A stretch of 64,000 nucleotides of DNA from Methanococcoides sp052057775 (GTDB lineage: Archaea; Halobacteriota; Methanosarcinia; Methanosarcinales; Methanosarcinaceae): positions 2,046,001 through 2,110,000 of the forward strand of contig NZ_CP195121.1 of NCBI RefSeq assembly GCF_052057775.1. Reading direction: 5' to 3'. The position numbers were made by a program, and so were the translations under genes. Below the pieces are notes generated by a model. It saw nothing but the letters and a program-made list of their open reading frames with translations. It did not search any database and was not told the DNA's origin. This document shows positions 1 through 9,200 of the stretch, piece after piece (positions within the stretch are counted from its first letter, which is position 1; the number at the start of each line of letters is the position of its first letter).

Positions 1-6
1 GGCACA

Positions 7-24
7 GCCGGTCACAGGACCGGC
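7..24 (-). terminator. Hairpin downstream of the AceTr-family transporter
   Basis: Seven-bp perfect stem (7-13 with 18-24) and a four-base loop, about 35 bases after the transporter stop on the minus strand. There is no strong U-run after it, so it could also be an mRNA 3'-end stabiliser or belong to a gene outside the window. Confidence 0.4.
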
Positions 25-57
25 CGAAAACCGGGAAATTATTATATTAATTTCATT

Positions 58-633
58 TCACAGTGGTGCGACTGTCTTACCGAATACAGAATTTGCCACA
101 AGTGCAAGAGATGTGTACAAAGCGGAAAGACCTAGCAATAAGGTCATGTACCCTGCAAGTGAGCCAACCCCGACTCCAAAGTTTACTGCTGCATTCAGGA
201 AGAATGTCAGCGTGAGTGTAATGAATACCACAATTATTGCCTTAACTCCGATCTTAAATGCAACAAGCAATAAGATCAGGGCAACTACACCCCATACCAG
301 AAGATAGAAACCAATGGACGCTGAACTGGCTGCACCGAGAACTCCGCCCGCAAGTCCTGAGGACATCAGTATGAATGCAAAGGAGAACCAGAACAGTCCA
401 AAAGCTGAGAAAGCTGTCGCTCCGAAAACATCACCTTTCTTCCAGGCCTGAGAACCTGCAAATACCTGTGCAAATCCACCAAGGAAGATGGACATTGAAA
501 CTACCATTGTAGCATCTGCAAAGAATCCTGACCCCATCAGACCAAGCATTGTAGCTGCAAGGCCAAGCCCTATGAATCCGAGAGGTGCAAAATCTGCTGT
601 ATTATCAACTAAGTTTAAATTATCGTCTGCCAA
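58..633 (-). CDS. satP: AceTr (GPR1/FUN34/YaaH, SatP) family acetate/succinate transporter
   Basis: A 191-residue integral membrane protein with about six hydrophobic segments and no signal peptide. An N-terminal NTADFAPLGFIGLG segment and a following GLMGSGFF/GGFAQVFAG region match the GPR1/FUN34/YaaH family, whose bacterial member SatP is an acetate/succinate-proton symporter. Length is typical. The start is TTG at 633, preceded by AGGAAGTGAT; no ATG fits the family N-terminus. It lies downstream of mtaCB1 on the same strand but a hairpin at 910-934 separates them. A TATA-like element at about 717-727 would give a leader of roughly 70 bases. Why a methanol-using methanogen keeps it beside mta genes is open: uptake of acetate for biosynthesis is the simplest inference. 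Substrate is not proven by sequence. Confidence 0.85.
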   Translation of the reverse strand: MADDNLNLVDNTADFAPLGFIGLGLAATMLGLMGSGFFADATMVVSMSIFLGGFAQVFAGSQAWKKGDVFGATAFSAFGLFWFSFAFILMSSGLAGGVLGAASSASIGFYLLVWGVVALILLLVAFKIGVKAIIVVFITLTLTFFLNAAVNFGVGVGSLAGYMTLLLGLSALYTSLALVANSVFGKTVAPL

Positions 634-968
634 AGATGATCACTTCCTGTTTTATTGTAATAATGAATGTTGTAAACTATTGATCAATAATAGATATTTT
701 AATAACTATAAATTAAAGTATATAATAGAACAAATACTGCTCATTAAAATAAAAACCACTAATTAAGGAGATAAAGGAGTTTGTAAATCCCTGAATATCA
801 CCTCCGGTCTATTTTTTGTTCGATTTTGGTCCAGGAAAGATGTTAATTTAATAGTGAAAGGATCTTTTAATTTGTCTGTAACTCAAAGGCAATTCTAAAG
901 GTGATGAAAGTAGCCCTGAGGGGATCAGGGCTACAGTCCACTTCTGGAAAAACTAATCGGCGATCCGC
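634..968. other. Intergenic: transporter promoter and mtaCB1 3' end
   Basis: AT-rich stretch holding the putative minus-strand TATA of the transporter (about 717-727) and the mtaCB1 terminator hairpin (910-934). I see no gene in it. Confidence 0.6.
910..934 (-). terminator. Terminator of mtaCB1
   Basis: Perfect 10-bp stem (910-919 with 925-934) and a five-base loop, 35 bases past the mtaB1 stop codon; the minus strand is moderately T-rich after it. Confidence 0.65.
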
Positions 969-2354
969 TTAGAGACCGTAGTTCTCAGGCAGGAATACCT
1001 TTACTTCTTCCTTGTACTTGGTCATGCAGTCGCTCATGAAGGTTTCCTTGTCGTCTGTAAGTGCTTCAAGAGCAGCCTTTGCATCTGCGAGTGCACCCTT
1101 CTCGAACCTTGTAAGCTCGAGCTTGCCAGCTGCACCTTCTTCCATGATCTCTATGGATTTGAGTGCAGCATTCTTTGCACGGAGGTAGATGTCGTTTCCG
1201 TCCTTGACGATAGCTTCACCGACACGGTATGCATTGTCGTATGCAAGGACATAGCCCTGTGGGTCCCTGTACTTGTCGGAAAGTACCATGAGGTCCCTGA
1301 GAACCTTCTCCTGACCAGTTGCAAGTGCAGTGTTCATCAGAGCACAATCGTATCCGAGGGATTCTGACCAGCACTGTACGGATGTACCACCAAACTCTGC
1401 GTGGTATTCCACAGATTCGTTAGACCAGAGGTCACAGCATTGCATGACAAGGTTACCCATGACATCAGAGTGTGCGCATGTGGAAGTTTTACCTTCCTGT
1501 GTCATTGGCATACCGGTAATTGCCTTTACGATGGTGTTCTCATATCCACAGTCCTTACCAGGACCCACAGCTCCAGCCTCGTATGCTGCGAGTGACCTTG
1601 GTGCTGAGATAGCCCTTGCGATGATAGCAAGTGTGTGAGCAAGGTTCTTGTCGAGCAGACCACCTGCAATGAACATTGCAGTGTTAGCTTCGGAACAGTC
1701 GGTGTCACCAGCTGCTACGACGTTGTGCTTCTTTGCAACGTTTGCGATCTCCTGCCAGATGAAGTCCATATCAATGGTACCGAGACAGCCAATTGCGTAG
1801 AGCATACCTGGCACATCGTTCCTCAGGATAGCATAGTCGAATACTTCCTTACCACCCATTGTCTCAATGGAAAGAAGGTCAGCACCGTTTGATGCTACTT
1901 CTTCAAAGGACTCCATGAGGACGTTGAACTTGTCGCCTCTGAGTCCGAGGAAGTCACGGTCCTCACGAACATCACCACAGGTGTGTCTTAATGCACATTT
2001 GATACCATATTCGTCATGGAACTCTTCCATGATCTCTTTCTGTGCGTGTGCGACCTCTCCTCCCCAGGTTGGGTTGTTGGTCATCTGTTCTACGTGTTCT
2101 GTCTCAAGTACCACAGATGGGAAACCGACCTGGACCATACGGTTCATGATATCGGTAGTGATCCTCTGGTATTCCCTGATAAGCTTCTCTTTTGATGCAC
2201 CAGCTTCAGGTCTTGGAGCATAGTTGACCTCAGGGGAAGTGTATCCGGCACCTATCTCAAGACCAAGTCCTGCCTTTACAGGGAATTTTGCCTTACCGAA
2301 GATCATGTCATCTGCACTGTCATATGCCATCTTTGTGTATCTGTTGATTGCCAT
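969..2354 (-). CDS. mtaB: Methanol:corrinoid methyltransferase MtaB, copy 1
   Basis: The zinc enzyme that takes the methyl group of methanol and transfers it to the Co(I) corrinoid of MtaC, the first step of methanol-driven methanogenesis. The 461-residue chain has the three zinc ligands known from Methanosarcina barkeri MtaB at the same positions: Glu164 (LSIE), Cys220 (GDTDC) and Cys269 (GPGKDC). The ATG at 2354 is chosen over a GTG nine bases upstream because that GTG lies within the Shine-Dalgarno GAGGTGAT. It follows mtaC1 by 13 bases in one operon. It is close to mtaB2 (3909-5294) in length and sequence; every catalytic position is kept in both, so both should be active isozymes. Confidence 0.97.
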   Translation of the reverse strand: MAINRYTKMAYDSADDMIFGKAKFPVKAGLGLEIGAGYTSPEVNYAPRPEAGASKEKLIREYQRITTDIMNRMVQVGFPSVVLETEHVEQMTNNPTWGGEVAHAQKEIMEEFHDEYGIKCALRHTCGDVREDRDFLGLRGDKFNVLMESFEEVASNGADLLSIETMGGKEVFDYAILRNDVPGMLYAIGCLGTIDMDFIWQEIANVAKKHNVVAAGDTDCSEANTAMFIAGGLLDKNLAHTLAIIARAISAPRSLAAYEAGAVGPGKDCGYENTIVKAITGMPMTQEGKTSTCAHSDVMGNLVMQCCDLWSNESVEYHAEFGGTSVQCWSESLGYDCALMNTALATGQEKVLRDLMVLSDKYRDPQGYVLAYDNAYRVGEAIVKDGNDIYLRAKNAALKSIEIMEEGAAGKLELTRFEKGALADAKAALEALTDDKETFMSDCMTKYKEEVKVFLPENYGL

Positions 2355-2367
2355 TTTTATCACCTCT

Positions 2368-3138
2368 TTAGTGTTTGTGGAATTCCTCTTTCAGTGCACT
2401 CAGATCAGATCCTGCAAGAATAGCATTTGCGATCTTCGGTGCGTCAGCTGCTTCCTCACCATAGACACCAAGCTCGTATGTTGTTACGAAGTCCTGGTTA
2501 ACTGCTCCACCACCACAGGCGAATGGTATCTTGATACCTGCTTCAAGCAGCCTGTCGTTGACGGCCTTGAAAGCATACATTGTGGTTGTCATCAGTGCAG
2601 TACCTGTAAGCATAATTGGGTTCTCAGCTTTGACAGCCTCGATAACTTCATCTACAGGGACATCACGGCCAAGGTCAACGACCTCATATCCGTTTGCTCT
2701 GAGAAGTGCAGCAACAATGGATTTACCGATGTCGTGTACATCTCCTTCTGCTACGTGACAGACGACCTTTCCTTTTGAAACAGGTGCTTCATCGGACTGT
2801 TCCTTACAGAACTCGATACCCTCAAGCATTGCATCTGCGGACATCATGACGTTTGGCAGGAAAATGATACCCTGATCGTACAGATCTGTAACGACCTTCA
2901 TACCTACCATAAGTGCATCGTCGATCAATGCAATTGGGTCCTTGCCTGCATCGATCGCAGCTTCAAGACCTTCGATAACGTCGTCTTCTTCACCATCAAA
3001 GATAGCTTCTGCAATTGGCCTGTATAACTCATCGGTTGGATAGAGTTCAGCTGCAGCATCTTCAGGTGTCATAGCCTTTTCCATTTTTACATTATACCTT
3101 ACCAGAATTTCACTGGGGTCTATATCCAGACTGGTCAT
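2368..3138 (-). CDS. mtaC: Methanol corrinoid protein MtaC, copy 1
   Basis: Small soluble corrinoid protein (256 residues) that carries the methyl group between MtaB and MtaA. It has an N-terminal helical cap domain (about 15-115) and a B12-binding Rossmann domain (about 120-245) with the DxHxxG motif at 133-138; His135 is the lower cobalt ligand. A GGGAVNQDF loop and TGTALMTTTM follow, as usual in MtaC. First gene of the mtaCB1 operon, with start ATG at 3138 and AAGGA upstream. Its promoter (3398-3435) and leader of about 260 nt resemble those of mtaA. Confidence 0.97.
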   Translation of the reverse strand: MTSLDIDPSEILVRYNVKMEKAMTPEDAAAELYPTDELYRPIAEAIFDGEEDDVIEGLEAAIDAGKDPIALIDDALMVGMKVVTDLYDQGIIFLPNVMMSADAMLEGIEFCKEQSDEAPVSKGKVVCHVAEGDVHDIGKSIVAALLRANGYEVVDLGRDVPVDEVIEAVKAENPIMLTGTALMTTTMYAFKAVNDRLLEAGIKIPFACGGGAVNQDFVTTYELGVYGEEAADAPKIANAILAGSDLSALKEEFHKH

Positions 3139-3397
3139 GTTTTACTTCCTTCGATTTTTTATTTTTTTATGACGATCATCGTACAGATAGAAGATCGCCA
3201 TTGATCTGATTCCACAGGATCTCGTTCTGAAACCCTGATAAAACGTCTGCCAATCAAGTATATAAGTATATCGAAGTTGGTGTTTTTATATATAAAAATA
3301 ACGATTCAACAAATTTAATTTAGATTGTTATTTTTAGAAATTAAGAAGCCTATTGATATTGAAAATATAGAGTAAAAAGAAAAACTAAAAAAATAAA
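3139..3397 (-). promoter_or_regulatory. Long 5' leader of mtaCB1
   Basis: Predicted untranslated leader of about 260 nt. In plus-strand form it contains three motifs also found in order in the mtaA leader: CCTATTGAT at 3349-3357, a TTGG...TATATAAAA block at 3277-3297 and TTCCACAGGATC at 3210-3221. A small palindrome (acgatcatcgt, 3172-3182) and an A-rich stretch in the RNA precede the ribosome-binding site. Alternative TATA-like tracts at about 3257-3273 and 3285-3300 could give shorter transcripts. Confidence 0.5.
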
Positions 3398-3435
3398 GCA
3401 TTGTTTTGTGTAAATATACTTATATATAACAATGC
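3398..3435 (-). promoter_or_regulatory. mtaCB1 promoter: inverted repeat flanking the TATA box
   Basis: Eight-bp perfect inverted-repeat arms (gcattgtt, 3398-3405; aacaatgc, 3428-3435) separated by 22 nt. On the minus strand the spacer contains TATATAAGTAT. Transcription would start close to 3398. The mtaA promoter at 13195-13240 has the same TATA string and the same 22-nt spacer. Confidence 0.6.
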
Positions 3436-3908
3436 AATTTTACTAAGTGTAAAGTAGTATATAAAAATAACCCAAGGACACAATACCTATCTGAAGCCCA
3501 ACAAGAACATACAAAAAGGCGAAGCAATTCGATTATTGATAGATATAAAAAAGCAGTACAAGATAAAGAAACACATTACAATAGAAATAAATATATAGCA
3601 CATAACTTCATTAAATAAAGCCAGAAGAGAGAGAAAACCAGAGTAGTAGAGCCTATGAACAGAAATACAGTAAAGATCTGCAAAACAAATATTTTAAAAT
3701 TTTAGCAAGATTGGTGTTGTCAAATGAAGAGACCGGATCCTAAATAAGAACAGACATTTTCTGCTACTATCAACAATAACCATAATACTTAAATAATATA
3801 TCTCTGCGCAACGCCTGAAATGACAGAAAAAACACTATACCACACATCGATCAGCAAAAATAATGACTGATAAGAAGAAAAAAAATGAAAAAATGAAAAG
3901 GACTGTTC
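3436..3908. other. Intergenic AT-rich stretch between mtaCB1 promoter and mtaB2
   Basis: Strongly AT-rich, with no open reading frame that looks like a gene. It holds the A-run (T-run on the minus strand) after mtaB2 at 3872-3897. Sequence upstream of 3435 could carry activator sites for mtaCB1; I recognise none. Confidence 0.6.
3872..3897 (-). terminator. U-run terminator of mtaCB2
   Basis: Starting 12 bases after the mtaB2 stop codon the minus strand is a broken run of T with few interruptions, the usual archaeal oligo-U termination signal. Confidence 0.6.
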
Positions 3909-5294
3909 TCAATAACCATAATTTTCAGGCCTGAACTCAGGCATTTCGGCTTTGAACTTATCCATCTGCTCTTCGATGAATACGTCCTTTTCATCAGTCA
4001 TAGAACAAAGCGCCTTGTTAGCTTTTGTTAAAGATGCTTTCTCGAACCTGGAAAGCTCCAGCTGCCCTCTTGAACCTCTTTCAACAATATCACAGGCTTC
4101 AATTGCAGCATTCTTTGCACGGAGATAGATATCATTACCATCCCTTACAATGGACTCACCTATCCTGTACGCATTATCGAACGCAAGTATGAAGGACTGA
4201 GGATCACGATACCTGTCCGAGGCCATCAGGACATCCCTGAAGACCTTTTCATAACCGGCTTCTATAGCAGTATTCAGCATTGAACAATCATAGGACAATG
4301 TCTCACCCCAACACTGGACACTTGTACCGCCGAATTCGCCGTGATACTCCACTGACTCGTTCGACCAGAGATCACAGCATTGCATGACAAGATTGCCCAT
4401 GACATCTGAATGTGCACAGGTGGAAGCTTTTCCTTCCTGTGAGATAGGCACACCGGCGATCGCTTTTATGATAGTGTTCTCATATCCGCAGTCCTTACCA
4501 GGACCTACAGCGCCTGCCTCGTATGCTGCAAGTGACCTTGGAGCAGAGATAGCTCTTGCCACAATTGCTATCGTATGTGCAAGTTTCCTGTCAAGGAGAC
4601 CGCCTGCAATGAACATCGCAGTATTTGCCTGAGAACAATCGGTGTCTCCAGCAGCGATCACATTGTGCTTCTTTGCGATCTTGCTTATATCTGACCATAT
4701 GAACTCAACATCAAGGGTTCCAAGGATACCTATGGAGAACAGAACTCCTGAAATGTCGTTATGGAGGATAGCATTGTCAAAAACACCTTTTCCCCCAAGT
4801 GATTCAATAGAAAGCATATCTGTCCCGCTGGCTGCTACCTGATCGAATGATTCCATAAGTAGATCATAGTGTTCACCACGCAGATCAAGGGTCTCACGAC
4901 CTCCACGTATATCAGCAAGGGTGTTACGTAACGCGCATTTAATTCCATACTCATCATAGTATTCCTCCATGATGGTCTTCTGTGCGTGTGCAACCTCAGC
5001 ACCCCAATCAGGATGAGTGGTCATCTGAAGGACATGCTCGGTCTCAAGAACCACGGAAGGGAAACCTACCTGCACCATCCGTTGAAGAACATCTCTCGTG
5101 ATCTTCTCATACTCCCTAACAAGTTTCTCCTTTGACTCGCCTGAAGCAGGGCGTGGAGCATAGTTCACCTCTGCGGAAGTATAACCACCCCCGATCTCAA
5201 GGTCAAACCCTGTCTTTAAGGGGTTAGGGGAAAATCCAAAAACCATATCCTCAAAATCATCATATGCCATTTTAGTGTAGCGTTTTACATCCAT
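3909..5294 (-). CDS. mtaB: Methanol:corrinoid methyltransferase MtaB, copy 2
   Basis: Second MtaB isozyme, 461 residues with start ATG at 5294. Zinc ligands Glu164, Cys220 and Cys269 are all present, so it should demethylate methanol onto MtaC2 as copy 1 does onto MtaC1. The core (GDTDC, GPGKDCGYENTI, STCAHSDVMGNLVMQCCDLW) is nearly identical to MtaB1, while surface helices and the C-terminus differ. It follows mtaC2 with a 12-base gap in a separate two-gene operon ended by a U-run. The divergence and different promoter suggest a second isozyme used under other conditions, as with the several mtaCB operons of Methanosarcina; that role is inferred. Confidence 0.96.
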   Translation of the reverse strand: MDVKRYTKMAYDDFEDMVFGFSPNPLKTGFDLEIGGGYTSAEVNYAPRPASGESKEKLVREYEKITRDVLQRMVQVGFPSVVLETEHVLQMTTHPDWGAEVAHAQKTIMEEYYDEYGIKCALRNTLADIRGGRETLDLRGEHYDLLMESFDQVAASGTDMLSIESLGGKGVFDNAILHNDISGVLFSIGILGTLDVEFIWSDISKIAKKHNVIAAGDTDCSQANTAMFIAGGLLDRKLAHTIAIVARAISAPRSLAAYEAGAVGPGKDCGYENTIIKAIAGVPISQEGKASTCAHSDVMGNLVMQCCDLWSNESVEYHGEFGGTSVQCWGETLSYDCSMLNTAIEAGYEKVFRDVLMASDRYRDPQSFILAFDNAYRIGESIVRDGNDIYLRAKNAAIEACDIVERGSRGQLELSRFEKASLTKANKALCSMTDEKDVFIEEQMDKFKAEMPEFRPENYGY

Positions 5295-5306
5295 AAATTA
5301 CCACCA

Positions 5307-6071
5307 TCAATGTTTATGGAACTCCCTCCTGAGGCGTTCAATATCAAATCCTTTCAGAATAGCATCCGCGATCTTTGGAACATCCGCTGCTTCCTCACAA
5401 TAGAGACCAAGATCGTACTGGGACACGAAATCCTGCGTAACAGCACCCCCGCCACAAACTACAGGAACATTAATATCACTTTCAAGAAGACGTGAGTTCA
5501 CGTCCTTAAATGCAGACATTGTAGTAGTCATAAGGGCAGTACCGGTAAGCATTATAGGTTTCTCCCTTTTGACAGCAGCTATGACCTCCTCAACAGGAAC
5601 GTCCTTTCCAAGATCGATCACCTCATAGCCTTTTGCCCTGAGAAGAACCGTTACGATCTTCTTGCCGATATCGTGGATATCGCCCTCCACAACATAGGAG
5701 ACAACCTTGCCCTTGTATTCGTGGTCTTCGCCGGAACGTTCCTTACAATACTCTATACCTTCGATCATTGCCTGGGCTGAGATGATGACATCAGGAAGGT
5801 ACAACATATTATCATCATAAAGTGTCGAAACTATCTCCATTCCGACCATAAGTGCATCATTTATCAGGATAAGGGGATCCTTGCCATTATCCATAGCATT
5901 CTGAAGGCTTTCCACTACTTCATCTTCGTCACCCTCAAAGACAGCCCTCGCAACTTCACGTATATCCTCATCTGCCGGGAAAAGTTCTTCCGCAACTTCC
6001 TCAGGAGTCATTTCCTGTTCTACTCTCACATTATATCGTACCAGGGTACGTTGAGGATTTATGTCGATCAC
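5307..6071 (-). CDS. mtaC: Methanol corrinoid protein MtaC, copy 2
   Basis: Corrinoid methyl carrier of the second methanol methyltransferase pair, 254 residues. The cap domain comes first and then the B12 domain with DIHDIG (His133 as cobalt ligand), TGTALMTTTM and CGGGAVTQDF. The start is GTG at 6071, fixed by a strong GGAGAGGT five bases upstream; no ATG is available near the family N-terminus. The promoter differs from that of mtaC1: a TATA box at 6110-6117 followed at once by an inverted repeat (6096-6109), predicting a leader of only about 20 nt. Confidence 0.96.
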   Translation of the reverse strand: MIDINPQRTLVRYNVRVEQEMTPEEVAEELFPADEDIREVARAVFEGDEDEVVESLQNAMDNGKDPLILINDALMVGMEIVSTLYDDNMLYLPDVIISAQAMIEGIEYCKERSGEDHEYKGKVVSYVVEGDIHDIGKKIVTVLLRAKGYEVIDLGKDVPVEEVIAAVKREKPIMLTGTALMTTTMSAFKDVNSRLLESDINVPVVCGGGAVTQDFVSQYDLGLYCEEAADVPKIADAILKGFDIERLRREFHKH

Positions 6072-6095
6072 TAATTACCTCTCCATAAATATCAA

Positions 6096-6117
6096 TGGAC
6101 TATGGTCCACTATATAC
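6096..6117 (-). promoter_or_regulatory. mtaCB2 promoter with operator-like inverted repeat
   Basis: Minus-strand TATA (ggtatatag, about 6110-6118) directly followed by tggac-N4-gtcca (6096-6109), which falls between the TATA box and the expected start of transcription near 6090. Placement fits a repressor site. Confidence 0.5.
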
Positions 6118-6216
6118 CAGCTAACAAATTTCGATAATAAATTACTCAATAAGTTCGATAAATATCTATTCACAAACAAATTTGACATATTAAGTGTTTT
6201 TCCGGAATACAGGATA

Positions 6217-9200
6217 TCAGCCCCTTTTCAACTCACGGCAGGTAGCTATCAGTGCTTCTTCTTTGTTCCAGCTGCCTTCCGTTAGCCTTGTCTCTACTGA
6301 GACCATCATTCCTGTACTGGTAAGAAGAGGAAGTGTAAAATCCACCTTCTTTCCTGAAACAGCATCATTGAACCTGGTCGCTGCATCCAGCACCTTATTA
6401 TGCGGATGCATTTTTATGAAATTCATACCGGTGACCTCTTCCTTTGAGTAACCAAGCCTATTCGTAACACTTTGATTTGTATAAAGCACGCATCCTTCCA
6501 GGTCCAGAACAAATATGAGATCCTCAATACTGTCGAGGAGCAACTTCAGATCATTCTGGTTTTTCTGTATATGAACTTCAGTTTCAATACGACCTATGAT
6601 AGAACCGATCTGTGCAGCAATGGTTTCCACTGATGTACGTACGTCATATGGAAGATCATACTCAAAATGAGATGCAAGGAAAAGAACTGCTACGATCTCT
6701 TCCTTATACTTAACAGGAACTGCTGCCGTGATCAGAAGATCCTCATCCACACGATTATCGTACCGGGTTGCAGGGAACATTTCTGAATAGAGCTTATAAA
6801 GAGGATAACCCATAAGGAAGAACTTGTTTTGTATCGAATCCTGATCAAAGTGAGAATAGAGATTTACAAAATCTTCAGAAAGGCCTTCATGAGATACAAT
6901 GTTCAGATCTCCGTTATTCTTATCAACAAGATAGAGAGCACCACAATCAAGACCTTCAATATGCAAGGCGAACTCCAGAAGCTGGTCAAATGTTTCCTGA
7001 AGATCCCCGGTAGGAGTGAAGAAATTACCCACCTCTGACTCGATATTGAGGTACTGGTTGATCCTTTTACGCTCAGTGATATCCATGATAATTCCCTGAA
7101 TGTGCTCCATCCTGCCTTCTGCATCATATTGAGGAGTTGACCTTTCCTCAACCCATCTGACCTCACCTGATGCCGTCATTACACGATATTCAAGGCGATA
7201 TTCGGATGCGTTTTCAGCGATCTTCCTGGCAAAATAAGCATGTACCCTTTCTATGTCTGATGGATGAATAATATCACCATACTTCAATCTTCCATAAAGG
7301 AAGTCTTCCGCAGAGTAACCCAGTCTTTCTATGTTCTCAGAAACAAACTCCACTGGCCACTCATCCCGGGCATTCCAGAAAAATACGATCGCAGGACTTG
7401 TTTTGATAACAGCCTGGAGGACCTTCTGGACTTCAAGGGAATCCAGTAACTCCTGCTCTTTTGCTTTCTGTTCGGTAATATCATGAATAATGGCCATTAC
7501 CGAAGGTTTCCCATTGTGCTCAATGCGAGAGATAGTGATATCAACCGGCACAGACACCCCACCCTTACCCAGAAGGAGAACTTCAGACCTGCGATTTATA
7601 CTCTTTTTCTTCTCAAGTACCTTTGAGAATAACTTTTCGATCATTCTCCTGTATTCGGGTGTGAGGTAATCTGAAAATTTTGTACCCACAACCTTATCAC
7701 GAGATAAACCCACGATCTCAGAGAACATTGTGTTTGCAAATTGCAGCACACCTCCCTGAACTATGACCACACCATCATTCCCTTTTTCAATGAGCGTGGA
7801 ATATTTTTCCTCGGATGCTCTGAGAGCTTCATCAGCTTCCCGGTGAACAATAAGTTCCCACATGGACTGAAGAAGAAGCTTAAGGTTATGAGTATCAAAG
7901 TAATTGTATGCTTTGTCCTTGTTACCAATACCCAGAACAAATCTGATGGCACCACCTTCGTAGAATGGAATCTCCAGTAGCTTGACATTTTTTCCCAGAT
8001 CATCAGGATAATTGTATTCTTCCATAACTTTAGAATACAAAGGCATATTTTTTGCAATGCGCTTAATAAAGTCCTTTTTCATTTCGGCGGAGCAATCATG
8101 AACATCCTCACTAAATAGATACTGACCTTGCTTGTCTTTTGAAAGGCACAGTATCTTGCCAGGGACCTCATTGTCCCCTATTCTGACAAGATAACCACTA
8201 TTGCTTCGTGTAAGATCCAGAGCCGAACGGAGAGCAAATCGAGTTATACTGGCTACATCCTGATCTTCCATCTGGCTGAGTTCAAGAAGTATTTTCAGAC
8301 GGCTCTCATTTTGCTGGAGAGATTCCTCACCCATCTTATGCAGGGTTATATCATCAAAGATAGCCATGCCACCCTGTGGGAAACCATCTACGATCAATGA
8401 ACTTACATTCAGACGAAGTAACAGTGAGCCGTTTCTTTTTGGGATCTGTGTCTCAGCTTCGAATGAGTTTGATCTTCCTTTAAGGATCTTATTGATCCCC
8501 TCAGTTACCTCACCGTCTTTCAGGAGATCAAAAAGGCTCTTACCAATAGCATTTTCATAAGAGACTTCAAACAATTCATCAAATGCTTCATTTGAGTTTG
8601 TGATCATACCCTGTTGGTCGAAACGTACAATTCCAATAGGGGATCTCTCAAAGATAAGCCTGAAGTTCTTCTCAGTATCTACAAGAGCTTCTTTTGCTTT
8701 TCTTTTCTCACGTATATCATTAATACTGAGAATTATTCCCGGCTTACCCTCATAATCGTCAGCTGATGCTGTTATTTCAACAGGAATTGTCACATTATCT
8801 TTTGAGAAAAGATTCACTTCATAGCTTTTAGGATCCTTCCTTCCCGAAAGCCATTTTTTGACCTTTATCGAGATCATGCGATGATATTCTGCAGGCAGAT
8901 GCGATAACAGCTCTGAACCTATGACCTCATCCCTTGGCAACCCCCGGAGTTCACAGAACTTTGAATTAGCATATTTAACAAGATCATCCTGAACAACAAT
9001 AATGCCTTCTGTTCCTTTTTCAACAAGGGTGGAATATTTCTCTTCAGATGATAACAGCTCTTCTATTTTTTTCAATTCAGTTATATCTTCAAATGCTAAA
9101 AGAACAAGACATTCATCATCTGAGGTAGAAGATATACGACTTATATTCAATAAAATGGAACGCTTCCCGACATTCGCGAACTTGTATGTGAATTCAAGGT

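Noticed and set aside
3436..3870. Possible decayed gene between the two mtaCB operons
   Set aside because: No frame longer than a few dozen codons and no recognisable protein fragment on either strand; looks like AT-rich non-coding DNA.
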